64,000 nt of DNA, from assembly GCA_964195945.1 (NCBI GenBank), contig CAXMRC010000150.1, positions 23,008 through 87,007 of the forward strand, written 5' to 3'. Below the pieces are notes generated by a model. The model worked only from the letters and a program-made list of their open reading frames with translations. It did not search any database and had not been told where the DNA came from. This DNA comes from JAAETI01 sp964195945 (GTDB taxonomy: Bacteria; Actinomycetota; Acidimicrobiia; Spongiisociales; UBA5794). Of this stretch, positions 51,612-60,967 are shown one piece after another (positions within the stretch are counted from its first letter, which is position 1; each line of letters begins with the position of its first letter). Position numbers and translations under genes: made by a program.

Positions 51612-53683
51612 GTCGCCTCGACGAGGGCAGTCGGGAAAGTCTCAACGGTGGCGTCCAACGAGGCGGCCTCAAAGAACAGTCGGTAAAAGCCGGCACTCGG
51701 TACGTTGAGGGCGATCTCGTAGACGCCGCCTCCGACCGGTGTGGCGGTGAAGCGCTCACTCCAGTTACCGCCTGTTGCGCTGGCTACGACCCGCAGGTCG
51801 GAGACGTCGTCAATCGGCTCGCTGGTCGAAGCGTCCGATAGTTTCACCCGCACTGCGAGAGACTGACCCGCCTCCACCTTGAGCGTTTCCGTCACGACCT
51901 CGAGCTCGGGCGGTCCCGCCGCGCCTGCTGCAGTCGTTAGATCGCTGGGGTTGGCGGTAAATTCGAAGCAGTGCACCACCCTGGGGGAGTCCAGCAGGAA
52001 CGCCACCTGGAAAGTGCCTGCGGTCGGAATTCGCAGCTTGCCGGTGAACACGCCGGGTGCGGTCTCGTGCAAGCTGCGGTTGACTAGCTGTGTTGCTCGC
52101 GGGATCAAACCGTGACCCTGGAAGCTGCCGGACGGCCCTTGCGCCCCTTCCGGCAGCAAGTAGATCTGATCATCGGCCGGATTAGCAACGAATACTCCGC
52201 CCGCGGCGGGAGCCGCCAGCATGGCGCCGGCCGTGGACCTGATCGGAGTGCTAGCCGGAGCCTGCTGTCCGACGGGGATAGTCGCCACCTCGACGCCCGC
52301 TGCCTCGCCGAGGTCTTGCAGCGAGATGGCCGTAACCTCGGCCGCACCCCGGGACCTGACATAGGCGGTGGTGTCACTGAACGAGATCTCGTCCGGCGCG
52401 CCAGGCACCGGAACCTCGTGGGTGATCGTGCCGCTGGCGACATCGAAGATGAAGACCTTCCCGGCGGCGGGGCTGGCGGCGAATCCCCACCTCCCGCCCG
52501 GTGCAAACTCGACGGAGGTGAGGCCCGGGGCGGCGGCGTACCGTCCGATGACCTCGTGCGACAGGCCGTCCACGATGGCTATGTCGCCGGTCCCGGCGCT
52601 CGCGACGTAGGCGTTGCCGTCGGCCGTTGAGACGGCGACGGCAACCGGAGCGTTCCCAACATCGATCTCGGCGACTTCTTCAAACAGAGAGGTATCGATT
52701 ACGGAAAGCGTTCCAGCCGCGCTGTTGGTCGCGAAGGCAAAGCGGCCATCGGGCGAGAAGGCCAACTCGTGATGCCCGGCCCCCGTGGGAACACTCCCGA
52801 CCACCTCGAGAGTGTTGGGATCGATGGCGGTGACCCCACCGTCGCTGCCGGCAGTGTCATTGCCCACCCAAACTGTGCGCCCGTCTGCAGCCAGCGCCAC
52901 CCGCACCGGGTTGGGACCCGCATCGAGATGGCTGAGCACTACAAACCCGTCGAGGTCGGCTATCGCCACCTGGCCGTTGCTGGGAATTGAAACGACCAAC
53001 CGCGATTGGTCATCGGTAATCGCCCAGTCCTCGCCACGCCCGGTAAGCATCATGGACGTGAAAAGCTGGGTGTAGCCGCCGACGTCCACGGTGGGATCGA
53101 TCACAGAGATCGATGGACTGTCATTGAGCGCCAGCAGGAAGAAGCCATTGAAGTCGACCAGGGGTCGTTCGGTGAGAGCCCCCGACAGGAACCCCGCCAC
53201 CTGAGCTTCACAGCTCCTCCCTTCTCCGGCGGATTTGTAGTCCATCCACGCCAACGGACGGACCTCGGGGATCGGCTGGCCGGCGTCGTCGGTGATGTTG
53301 AAGATCACCGACGAGTTGGCTCCCTCGACGATCTCTGAAGCGAGATCGGCGCCCCGGCCTCCGATGCCGAGGAAGCTCTGCATGGTGAACTCGACGGACA
53401 CCCCGTCCTTGGTCACCTTCTCGTAGTACAGGTCGTCATGGATGGGCTGGCCGTGGTGGTCGAATTCCGCGCCCTCGGCGACCGGCTCCCCGTGGTCGCC
53501 GTGTCCGTCATCGACAGCTTGACCGTCGGTGGTGGCTTCATTTTCGTGGTCGTGGTCGTCTGCGGCGGCGGTGAGCGTATCCGTCTCTTCGTGATCATGA
53601 GCCGCGGGGTCGGGCCCGCCGCAAGCGGCGACCACCAGGGCCAGGGCTAGTAACGCTATTACAGGTCTTGTCGGCTTGGGCAT
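51608..53683 (-). CDS. His-rich beta-propeller lipoprotein
   Basis: A 691-residue lipoprotein (C21 in VAAC). Residues about 28-85 are extraordinarily His/Asp-rich ('HDHEETDTLTAAADDHDHE', 'DDGHGDHGEPVAEG', 'DHHGQPIHDD'), a likely metal-binding arm. The centre (about 180-560) is a YVTN/NHL-type propeller with repeats such as 'ALAADGRTVWVGNDTAGSDG', 'AFSPDGRFAFATNSAAGTLS' variants and 'AVAVSTADGNAYVASAGTGD'. A C-terminal YtkA/FixG-like Ig domain closes the protein ('SAGFYRLFFEAASL'). Co-transcribed with the multicopper oxidase upstream and the thioredoxin-like lipoprotein downstream. Confidence 0.75.
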   Translation of the reverse strand: MPKPTRPVIALLALALVVAACGGPDPAAHDHEETDTLTAAADDHDHENEATTDGQAVDDGHGDHGEPVAEGAEFDHHGQPIHDDLYYEKVTKDGVSVEFTMQSFLGIGGRGADLASEIVEGANSSVIFNITDDAGQPIPEVRPLAWMDYKSAGEGRSCEAQVAGFLSGALTERPLVDFNGFFLLALNDSPSISVIDPTVDVGGYTQLFTSMMLTGRGEDWAITDDQSRLVVSIPSNGQVAIADLDGFVVLSHLDAGPNPVRVALAADGRTVWVGNDTAGSDGGVTAIDPNTLEVVGSVPTGAGHHELAFSPDGRFAFATNSAAGTLSVIDTSLFEEVAEIDVGNAPVAVAVSTADGNAYVASAGTGDIAIVDGLSHEVIGRYAAAPGLTSVEFAPGGRWGFAASPAAGKVFIFDVASGTITHEVPVPGAPDEISFSDTTAYVRSRGAAEVTAISLQDLGEAAGVEVATIPVGQQAPASTPIRSTAGAMLAAPAAGGVFVANPADDQIYLLPEGAQGPSGSFQGHGLIPRATQLVNRSLHETAPGVFTGKLRIPTAGTFQVAFLLDSPRVVHCFEFTANPSDLTTAAGAAGPPELEVVTETLKVEAGQSLAVRVKLSDASTSEPIDDVSDLRVVASATGGNWSERFTATPVGGGVYEIALNVPSAGFYRLFFEAASLDATVETFPTALVEAT

Positions 53684-53708
53684 AGCTCTTATAATCCCAG
53701 AATCGTGG

Positions 53709-53740
53709 GGTGGGTACAGCCCCGCGGAGCTGCACCCACC
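53709..53740. terminator. hairpin between multicopper oxidase and propeller genes
   Basis: GGTGGGT pairs with ACCCACC, and inside it CAGC pairs with GCTG, with one mismatch between the two stems. It lies just after the oxidase stop on the minus strand. There is no T-run, so it may slow rather than end transcription and set the ratio of oxidase to downstream lipoproteins. Confidence 0.5.
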
Positions 53741-53753
53741 ATCGATCCTTGTG

Positions 53754-56700
53754 TCACTTGACGTCCAGGGTCACCGTGGCGATGTTCGACACCGCCCCCG
53801 GACTGGTCACCTGGTAGGTGAAGGTGTCCTCGCCGAAGAACGCGTTTCGTCCGTCCGTCGGCAGATATGTGAAGGACCCGTCTGCATTGAGGGTCACCGT
53901 ACCGTGTGTGGCGTCGGAGACGAGCTCCGCTGTCATCGGGTCACCTTCCGGGTCGGAGTCGTTGGCCAACACCCCAGGTGCCGACACGTTGGTGCGCTGC
54001 GGGTTTCGCCTGGTCCACGCATTTGCATCGAAGCCGTCGTCCACCGCCGTCGGTGGAAGGTTGGGGTTGTCCGCCGGGTCGGCGAAGCGCACGATGCCCC
54101 ACAGCCCCTGGAACCGGCCAAACGAGCCGATGTCGCTGAATAGGTAGTCACCGGGTACCGCAAACGTGCCACCCGTCTTTCTGGGCACGAAGTCGAAGTG
54201 GCTGGAAGCGCCGATACCTTCCTGGGCACCAGTCCACCACGACCGCATGTTGTGGCGGTTGGCGTTGTGGGTGCTCGCCGACAGGTCCAGGTGATTGTGG
54301 GTGCGGAAATCGTCGCCAATGTCCGCACTGCCGTTCACATACGGTTCCCGCTGCCAGGCATGGCCGTTGATGGTCATCACAATGCCGCGGGCATGGCCGC
54401 CCGGCTGCACCACCCGCATCCGGAATTGCATGGCGTCCGCATTGCCGTCGCCATCGACGTCTGTGAACGGCTCCGTCGAGACGGTGAACACCGGCGTCTG
54501 CGGGTCTCCCACCGACGTCGGCGTCGGTGCGCCCAGCAGGGGCAGGCTGTTGGAGAACACGTCGAACTGGGTCGCTCCGCGCAGGTTCGCGTGCTCGAAC
54601 GGCGTGTTGGGGGCGATACCCAGCCGGAACCACAGCGGCTCGGTGCCGTAGTTGATCCCCTTCTGTCCGGAGTCTTGCGGATCCTCGGGCACTCCGCCGC
54701 CCTCGGCAGCCACGTTGGGTACGGCGCAGTCCATCGCCGTACCAACCCCGGGACAGCCTCCGCCGTAGCGGAGGTTGACGTCGGTCTGGAGGACCGTGAC
54801 AAACTCCCGGAACGCGGTATCGGTGCCGTCGTTCCACTTCTTGAATACCGTGGCCGAAGCCCGACTGTCGGCGTCTTCGATCCAGGTGGCGTCCTCGGGT
54901 TCGATCACCAGCGCACCCACCAGGCCCTTGTTGGAGCCGGTGATGCGGTCGGCCGGCATCAGGTTGACCACCCCGAACTCCACCGGAGTCGCCACCAGGG
55001 TGACCGAGCCGTCGGGATTGTTGGTCACGCCGATGTCGCCGGCATACCAGGTGTACTTCTTCGAAGCACCGGGTGGCACCAGTTGCGCATCGGATTGGGT
55101 CCCGGTCAAGAACCCGTCGCTGTCGCGAACGTTGTACTCGACAAGCTGGGCGTGGAGCCCGACCAGGCTGGAGGGCGTCAAGTCATTGGCGTTGAAGGTG
55201 GTGATTCCTTGGACACCGTTATTGAGGACGTTCTTGTCCTTGGCCACGATCGGCGGTAGGGCGCTGAACCCGGGCAGGTTCGGGACCACCGTGGGCAGGG
55301 CATTGGTTAGCTCCACCTCTACGCAGTCGCCCGCGTTGGCTCGCAATATGAGCGGCTCGACAGGCACGCCCGGTTTGAGGCCGTTGGGATTGCCGTCGCC
55401 GTCGTAGGTCAGGTCTTCGTTACGGACGTACATCAGCGCGGTCGGGTCGATCAGGGGACCGGCACCTTGCTCCAAACCGGTGGTCGGATCGGTCACTCCG
55501 TTGGTCCGGGTGTTGTACACCAGCCCGTCGGGTCCGAGTACATCTGCTGCCCGCACCGCGGTGACCCGGATGAATCGCTCGGGTGCGATGTTGGGGCACA
55601 CTCTCGGCTGAGGATTTCCCCTACCCCTCTTCGGTGGCGTGAACTCGCCGATGTTGGTGATCGTCGGCGTCCCGTTAGCCGAGAAGTCGTTGTTGGGGAG
55701 CGGCAGCAGGTCGGCGCGGGCCCTCCCGTAGCTGCGCAGGATGCCCCACACGCCGTTCCACAGATCCTCGGTTTGGGCACCCATCGTCCACATGTAGTCG
55801 AGTGTGGCCGGATTGCCGGACCCGATGTCGGGCACCACCGGCATCTCGATGTTGAAGTACTCAGAGATGCCCATGAACTGCGAGTTCCTCCAGCCGGAGT
55901 CGGCGCCGTGTTCCTCCTGACGCCACTTCAGGCCGTGGATGGTCATATTGTGTTCTTCCTCATGGGCCCCGGTCTGGACCCGGAAACGCACTTTGTCACC
56001 CATGTACACCCGCGCCAGTGGTGTGGCCGGGTCACCCGGAAGTACGCCACCGGTCAGCGCCGGATAGGGGATCTGGCCCTGAGTGGTGTTGAGGTCGGCG
56101 ATGGCCCGGTCGGTCCGTGTCTCGAAGGCGCGGGCCAGGTCGCCGGCTTCGCCGGCCGTCTGGCCGGGTGCGGCCACGGGCAGACCCGTGTCCGGGTCGA
56201 TCACCGTCTTGTCTGGATCGAACACGCGCAGTCCGATGGGCTCGTTGCGGTAATTGACCACATAGGTGCCGGGATCATCGGCCGAGATGGCCTCCGGACA
56301 CGGCCGCGGCACCACGTTGCCGGGCACGCTGCCCGGGCACTGGTTCGGGAACCAGAACAGATCGGCCAGCCGATTTGCCGGGGGCTCCTGTCGCACCGAC
56401 GGGTTAACGGCGTTGAAGAAGTCGGCATACGAGTTGATCAGGACACCGTCCCCGTTGTCGACCTGCGTCAAGGCACCTTGGCCGGCCTCATAGGCGTGCT
56501 GGAAGTCGGCGAACTCCATGAAGAACTCGCGATGGCTGTTGGCCGGATCCGGCGTAAGGATATCGGCGCGCCAGCTCGTCGGCCCGCCGTCTTGACGGGC
56601 GACGGTGTCGCTGGCTGTCACCTGCGAAGTTTCACCAGGCAGGAACTGCGGACCGGTCTCAGGCACATAGAGCGTGTCGTCGCCAGAGCCGTCGAACACG

Positions 56701-59700
56701 CCACCCATCGTTTCGCCGGTCTCCGGATCGCGCCACGTCGACCCCATTGGCTCGACCAGTACGGTCGAATACAGGCCCACCTGTTGGTGGGTGGAAGGGC
56801 CGTAGTGGTCGTGGGTGAACACCGTGCCCAGACCGCGGTCCCAGCTCTGGGACAGCAGCGGATCGGCGTACCAACGTTGCGCAGTGGTACGAGCACCCCA
56901 GGCGAGGTCACCCACGCCGGGCACATTCTTGAAGTACGGGTGCGCCACCGCCAGCGGGCACGCCGCGGTGGCGAAGTCGTTGACATCGAGCCGGCGATCG
57001 CCGTTGACGTCAACGAAGCCTTCGCCGCACCCGCCGTTGGCGGCCGCGTTGTTGGAGATGGCGTGGATACGCTCTTCCACCTCTTGCGGGCTCAGGGTGC
57101 CGTCCTCGTAGTTCCAACCATTGGCGGAGCCGTCGGCGGAAGTGACATCGAACTTCACCAGGTGGATGTGCTGACCGATGATGTCGGTCGGCGTCTTCAC
57201 CTGATAGTCGTCGAGCTCGTAGACGTTGGGCACCAGGTTGGTGTGCCAGAACTCGGCACACTCGGTGGGGTTGAGCCGCATCACGAGCGGCTCCGGCGCC
57301 TTGGCCTCGGTCAACATCGGGCCGACGTCCTCCCACAGCGCCTCAAAGCGCTGCTGTTGGAAGTGCCAGCCGACCTTGTTGAGGGTGATGTCCATCTGGA
57401 TATTGGCGCCCTTGTACCGTCGGGTCTCGGTGACCGGGAGGACAGCCCCGGTCGTCGGGTCGGGATCGGTGCGGCAGGGCTCGGCGTACGGTGCACCGTG
57501 CTGCGGTGGTAAGCCGTTGGTCTCGAAACCCTCGAGTGTCAGCGTCGGATCGCTCGCGTCTGGCCCAACGGCACCGCCATCGCTCTCCCCGAGACGGCGC
57601 GTGACGGCCACCTCATCGGGATCGATGGTGCCGTCGGCATCGACGCGTCGCCCATCGGGCAGATAGGTGTCGTGCCAGCGCTCCTCGTGGAAGTCCATAG
57701 CAACGATCTCGGCGGCGGTGCCGGCTTCGGGTATCACGCCGTAGCCGACGTTCTCCAACTCCTTGTTGAAGTCGAGCCGCGTCTGATGCTGAGTGTGAGT
57801 ACCTACAGCGGGAGCAGTGGTGATTATGTGTCGAGGCAGTCCACCATCTTCGACAACTCCGTCACCGTTGGTGTCGACCATGTCCAGCACCGGTGTCGGC
57901 GGCCGGTGGCCGGCCAGACCGGCGATGAAGAATGGGTAGCCGGGGCTGTCGGCCCCGTCGGTGGCGGCATCGTTGTTGAAGTCCAGGTCGACCGCAGTGG
58001 TCTGCAGGATGTCCGGAGTCGAATCCTGGTCAAGGTCGATCTGGCTGGTCGGAATGTCGTTGGGGTCGTTGGGATCATCCCAACCGGTCACGAGCGTGGC
58101 CTCGGTGGCCGGGCTCGGTGCCATCGGGATCGAGGGCAGCGGCACCACGCCGGGAATGGGGGTGCCGGCAACGATCTCGCCGTCGGGCAGTGCCCGGGCG
58201 CCGTCGGCCACCGTGCCGTCGCCGTTGAGTCGGGTCCCCCGCTCGAAAGTGTCGTGGCTGCGCCACAGTTCCCACATGCCCATGGCGAAGTGGGGGTAGA
58301 AGTGGCAGTGGAAGATCGAGTCTCCCGCCGTCTTGTTGCGGTTCCCGGAGCCGCCGTAGGCGATGTCGTAGGTGAAGGACGCGCCGGGGCCGATTCCCTG
58401 GCTGTCCAAGTACGTGGACGTCTCGCTGTTCCAGTCGTACTGCCACTGGTGGGCGTGCAGGTGGAAGATGTGGTGTTCCTTGACCCCAGCGTGCAGATTG
58501 CGGAACTTGACCCTGTCGTTGAGATAGCTGTGGTGCACGTTGGAGGGGTCGTCCGGGTAGAGGGCCCTGGTGGCCCGCAGCGGGTTCGGCACAACCGAAC
58601 CATCACCGTTGACGTTCACGTTGGCCGGGACGTCAACCACCATGGCCGGATCGCCAACCGTCCAGGCAGTGAGGAAGAACTCCTCGTACTTGCACTCGAC
58701 GCAGTTGGCCATCGGGCCTAGCCCGACACGGTTGGCGATGATCTCTGCTCCGATGCCGCCGGTGCCGTAGTTGATGGGGAAGGCGTCCTGGACGCCCTGC
58801 AGGGTGTGAGCGAGGACCGGATCGTTGAACTGGTTGAACTGAGGGAACGCCTGCACCGCAAAGGCTTCATCTTCGAAGATGACCGTGAACTCGCGGAACG
58901 GGTCGTCCCCGCCCGGGTAGTTGGCGTTCTCCCAGTAGCCGGCCGCATAGGCCTCCTTGGGGATCTTGTACTCATCGCCGTTGCCCGGCACCCCGTCGAC
59001 GCCGAGCGCCGGGCCGGAGATGATGGCATTGAGGTCGGAGTGGACGACCTCACCAGCGAAGCCCGTCTTTGGGGCCAGCATGCTGATGATGGGCAGGCCG
59101 TCTTTGGGACCCGGAGGATCGGTTGTTGGGTAGACGGCGTTGTAGTTGAGGATGGGCTGGCCATCGGGAGTGGTGCGGACGTTCCACGCTCCAGGTGTGC
59201 CCTGGGGCAGGTTGCCAGCGCTCGGGCCGGTCCAATCGGTGCCGTCGCACAGCGTGCAGACCCAGGCCGAGGCTGCCATGTCCATCTCTTCGCGGGTCAA
59301 CTGGCTGCGGTACCACTCGCTGGTGACCGGCTCGACGTTGATGGCGCCAAACAGGCCGAGGCCGGTGGTCCCGCCGGTGCCTTCGGAGCCCACGGTGGCG
59401 CCCAAGTTGTACATCAGGTAACCGTTCTCGTACTCGGCAAAGAGGGTGTAGACCTTGGATTCACCGGGCGCGGCCAAGCCGCTCGTATCAAGGACGGCTC
59501 CGAATTCGTCAAGGCCGTTCTGGCCCACGAAGGAGCCGTCATCGTTGATAGAGTCGACCAGTTGCATGCCGTTGACATGGATGCCAACGTGACGGTCGGT
59601 CGGCCACTCCTCGAACTGCCCGTTGGCAGGAGAGAAGCCGGGTGCGTCGCCATTGGGGAATTCGACCTGGTCGGGCAGCGGGGGCTGCTCGAGCAGGTTC

Positions 59701-60605
59701 TGGAAGTTGATCGTGATGCAGTCGCCCACATCGGCGCGTAACACAAGCGGGCGGGGCCGTTTGTCGGGTCGGAGCATCACGTTGCCGGCAGTAAGGGCTG
59801 CGCCTTGAACCTCGGTGAGGCCGGAGGTCTTGTCGACCACGTCGCGGCGCAGGGCATAGATGAGCCCGTTGGGGTTGGCGGCGCCCAGGCGGTTGTACAC
59901 GAAGGGTTGGTCGATGGCGACCACATCGGCAAAGATCTCACGGTTGCACCTGTTGTCACCGACTTGAGCCTCTGCGGGAGTAGCCTCCGGAAGCGGAATC
60001 GGGGTCGGGATGGCGGACAGTGCCGTCATCATCATGGCGCCGGAGAGGACTGTCATCCAGACTCGCCGGCTCAACGGATCCGGACGGTGGAACACAACTG
60101 CAGCGATCTGTGGTTGGCGTGTTGCGGCACTGCGACGGCGCTCGCCGGGAAGGAGGGCAACGAACGCGGCAACAGTCAGCAGGAAGAAGGCGGGAACGAG
60201 GGCTACGGATGCGTCGCGGACGAGGTGGGAAACCACGCTGCCGCTCTGGGCATGTTCGGCACCGAAAAGGTAGGCGTGAGCGAGATTGCCCGGGATCGTC
60301 GCTAGCGCGTAGATGAAGGACGTTACGAGCGCCCAGAGGACGCGGTCCGCATTGTCGGGTTCCTTGCGATCAACAAGCAATGCCCCGAGGGCAACTGCGA
60401 CTACAGCGAGGGGGATAGCCAGCACGCTGTCTCGAAGCCAGTGGAAAAGTGCACCAACCTCATGGGCCTCATGCTGGCCGACATGGAGAAGATGCAAGAC
60501 GAGACCCACTCCGAGAGCGAGGTACACGCCCAGCGCCAGGGTCTTGGGCCAACGCCTGTTGTCGGATTTGTTCTCGTTAGGCGACCACTTTGGACGTCCA
60601 CGCAT
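53754..60605 (-). CDS. giant membrane-anchored MnxG-like multicopper oxidase
   Basis: 2283 residues. Five N-terminal membrane helices (about 21-41, 60-78, 88-112, 131-153, 181-200) lead to an exported region of several cupredoxin domains. The copper ligands are complete but in a permuted order: type 1/3 'HHIFHLHAHQW' (H712, H715, H717) and 'HCHFYPHFAMGM' (H766, C767, H768, H772, M777) come before the HxH pairs H1146/H1148 ('IIGQHIHLVKFDV') and H1265/H1267 ('VFTHDHYGPSTHQQ'). Several Asp-rich Ca-like loops (near 857-1000, 1197, 2050) and a cadherin-like C-terminus (2185-2283) follow. Closest concept is the Mn oxidase MnxG; substrate not provable. Confidence 0.8.
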   Translation of the reverse strand: MRGRPKWSPNENKSDNRRWPKTLALGVYLALGVGLVLHLLHVGQHEAHEVGALFHWLRDSVLAIPLAVVAVALGALLVDRKEPDNADRVLWALVTSFIYALATIPGNLAHAYLFGAEHAQSGSVVSHLVRDASVALVPAFFLLTVAAFVALLPGERRRSAATRQPQIAAVVFHRPDPLSRRVWMTVLSGAMMMTALSAIPTPIPLPEATPAEAQVGDNRCNREIFADVVAIDQPFVYNRLGAANPNGLIYALRRDVVDKTSGLTEVQGAALTAGNVMLRPDKRPRPLVLRADVGDCITINFQNLLEQPPLPDQVEFPNGDAPGFSPANGQFEEWPTDRHVGIHVNGMQLVDSINDDGSFVGQNGLDEFGAVLDTSGLAAPGESKVYTLFAEYENGYLMYNLGATVGSEGTGGTTGLGLFGAINVEPVTSEWYRSQLTREEMDMAASAWVCTLCDGTDWTGPSAGNLPQGTPGAWNVRTTPDGQPILNYNAVYPTTDPPGPKDGLPIISMLAPKTGFAGEVVHSDLNAIISGPALGVDGVPGNGDEYKIPKEAYAAGYWENANYPGGDDPFREFTVIFEDEAFAVQAFPQFNQFNDPVLAHTLQGVQDAFPINYGTGGIGAEIIANRVGLGPMANCVECKYEEFFLTAWTVGDPAMVVDVPANVNVNGDGSVVPNPLRATRALYPDDPSNVHHSYLNDRVKFRNLHAGVKEHHIFHLHAHQWQYDWNSETSTYLDSQGIGPGASFTYDIAYGGSGNRNKTAGDSIFHCHFYPHFAMGMWELWRSHDTFERGTRLNGDGTVADGARALPDGEIVAGTPIPGVVPLPSIPMAPSPATEATLVTGWDDPNDPNDIPTSQIDLDQDSTPDILQTTAVDLDFNNDAATDGADSPGYPFFIAGLAGHRPPTPVLDMVDTNGDGVVEDGGLPRHIITTAPAVGTHTQHQTRLDFNKELENVGYGVIPEAGTAAEIVAMDFHEERWHDTYLPDGRRVDADGTIDPDEVAVTRRLGESDGGAVGPDASDPTLTLEGFETNGLPPQHGAPYAEPCRTDPDPTTGAVLPVTETRRYKGANIQMDITLNKVGWHFQQQRFEALWEDVGPMLTEAKAPEPLVMRLNPTECAEFWHTNLVPNVYELDDYQVKTPTDIIGQHIHLVKFDVTSADGSANGWNYEDGTLSPQEVEERIHAISNNAAANGGCGEGFVDVNGDRRLDVNDFATAACPLAVAHPYFKNVPGVGDLAWGARTTAQRWYADPLLSQSWDRGLGTVFTHDHYGPSTHQQVGLYSTVLVEPMGSTWRDPETGETMGGVFDGSGDDTLYVPETGPQFLPGETSQVTASDTVARQDGGPTSWRADILTPDPANSHREFFMEFADFQHAYEAGQGALTQVDNGDGVLINSYADFFNAVNPSVRQEPPANRLADLFWFPNQCPGSVPGNVVPRPCPEAISADDPGTYVVNYRNEPIGLRVFDPDKTVIDPDTGLPVAAPGQTAGEAGDLARAFETRTDRAIADLNTTQGQIPYPALTGGVLPGDPATPLARVYMGDKVRFRVQTGAHEEEHNMTIHGLKWRQEEHGADSGWRNSQFMGISEYFNIEMPVVPDIGSGNPATLDYMWTMGAQTEDLWNGVWGILRSYGRARADLLPLPNNDFSANGTPTITNIGEFTPPKRGRGNPQPRVCPNIAPERFIRVTAVRAADVLGPDGLVYNTRTNGVTDPTTGLEQGAGPLIDPTALMYVRNEDLTYDGDGNPNGLKPGVPVEPLILRANAGDCVEVELTNALPTVVPNLPGFSALPPIVAKDKNVLNNGVQGITTFNANDLTPSSLVGLHAQLVEYNVRDSDGFLTGTQSDAQLVPPGASKKYTWYAGDIGVTNNPDGSVTLVATPVEFGVVNLMPADRITGSNKGLVGALVIEPEDATWIEDADSRASATVFKKWNDGTDTAFREFVTVLQTDVNLRYGGGCPGVGTAMDCAVPNVAAEGGGVPEDPQDSGQKGINYGTEPLWFRLGIAPNTPFEHANLRGATQFDVFSNSLPLLGAPTPTSVGDPQTPVFTVSTEPFTDVDGDGNADAMQFRMRVVQPGGHARGIVMTINGHAWQREPYVNGSADIGDDFRTHNHLDLSASTHNANRHNMRSWWTGAQEGIGASSHFDFVPRKTGGTFAVPGDYLFSDIGSFGRFQGLWGIVRFADPADNPNLPPTAVDDGFDANAWTRRNPQRTNVSAPGVLANDSDPEGDPMTAELVSDATHGTVTLNADGSFTYLPTDGRNAFFGEDTFTYQVTSPGAVSNIATVTLDVK

Positions 60606-60967
60606 GCGTTCTGCCTTCCCTCTGCATTCGCACTCTTTGTCGCCCTTGCCAGTGTTTGGGTGAATGCTTATGTCCCTCGGTTCGTTACCTCACGCCTGAC
60701 CAATAACCAGCTAGTGGCCTTCTTAGCCCCCATGGCTAGCAGTTTCCTGGTACGTTCTTTCGTGTAACTAGTCAGACGATCTTTCCTCGAACTTGGTCGC
60801 AGGCGCAACAGGACATTGGTCCTAGGACCACCTGGCCGAGAGTGGGGATGATTCACGGCTATGTAGGGAGTTGCTCCGAGGGCTGGTTTTGGAAGTGTGA
60901 GTAGAGGTTTCGACGAGCGTGCTGTTGCTGCGTGATTGGACGTCCTCGTCAATGAAGGTCGCGTGGT
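60606..60967. promoter_or_regulatory. divergent regulatory region of oxidase and two-component system
   Basis: 362 bases without a convincing gene between the multicopper oxidase (minus) and the histidine kinase (plus). It contains the perfect palindrome described separately. A minus-strand frame of 94 codons (60668-60952) has no recognisable motif. The oxidase gene has a ribosome binding site AGGGAAGG about nine bases before its ATG. Confidence 0.6.
60817..60830. promoter_or_regulatory. 14-bp palindrome, candidate response-regulator operator
   Basis: TGGTCCTAGGACCA is a perfect palindrome. A third copy of the half (AGGAC at 60810-60814) forms an overlapping inverted repeat with GGTCCT. Repeated symmetrical half sites are typical of NarL/DosR-type regulators, one of which is encoded 1.5 kb away. 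Confidence 0.5.

Noticed and set aside
55467..57512. Very long plus-strand open frame (681 codons) opposite the multicopper oxidase
   Set aside because: Its translation is rich in Arg, Gly, His and Val with no recognisable motif, while the opposite strand encodes complete copper-ligand motifs. Such antisense frames are common in GC-rich genes; similar ones at 54198-55259, 57672-58721 and 58806-59741 were also dropped.
60668..60952. 94-codon minus-strand frame in the oxidase/kinase divergent region
   Set aside because: No motif, no good start context, and it would cover the palindromic region; more likely non-coding.
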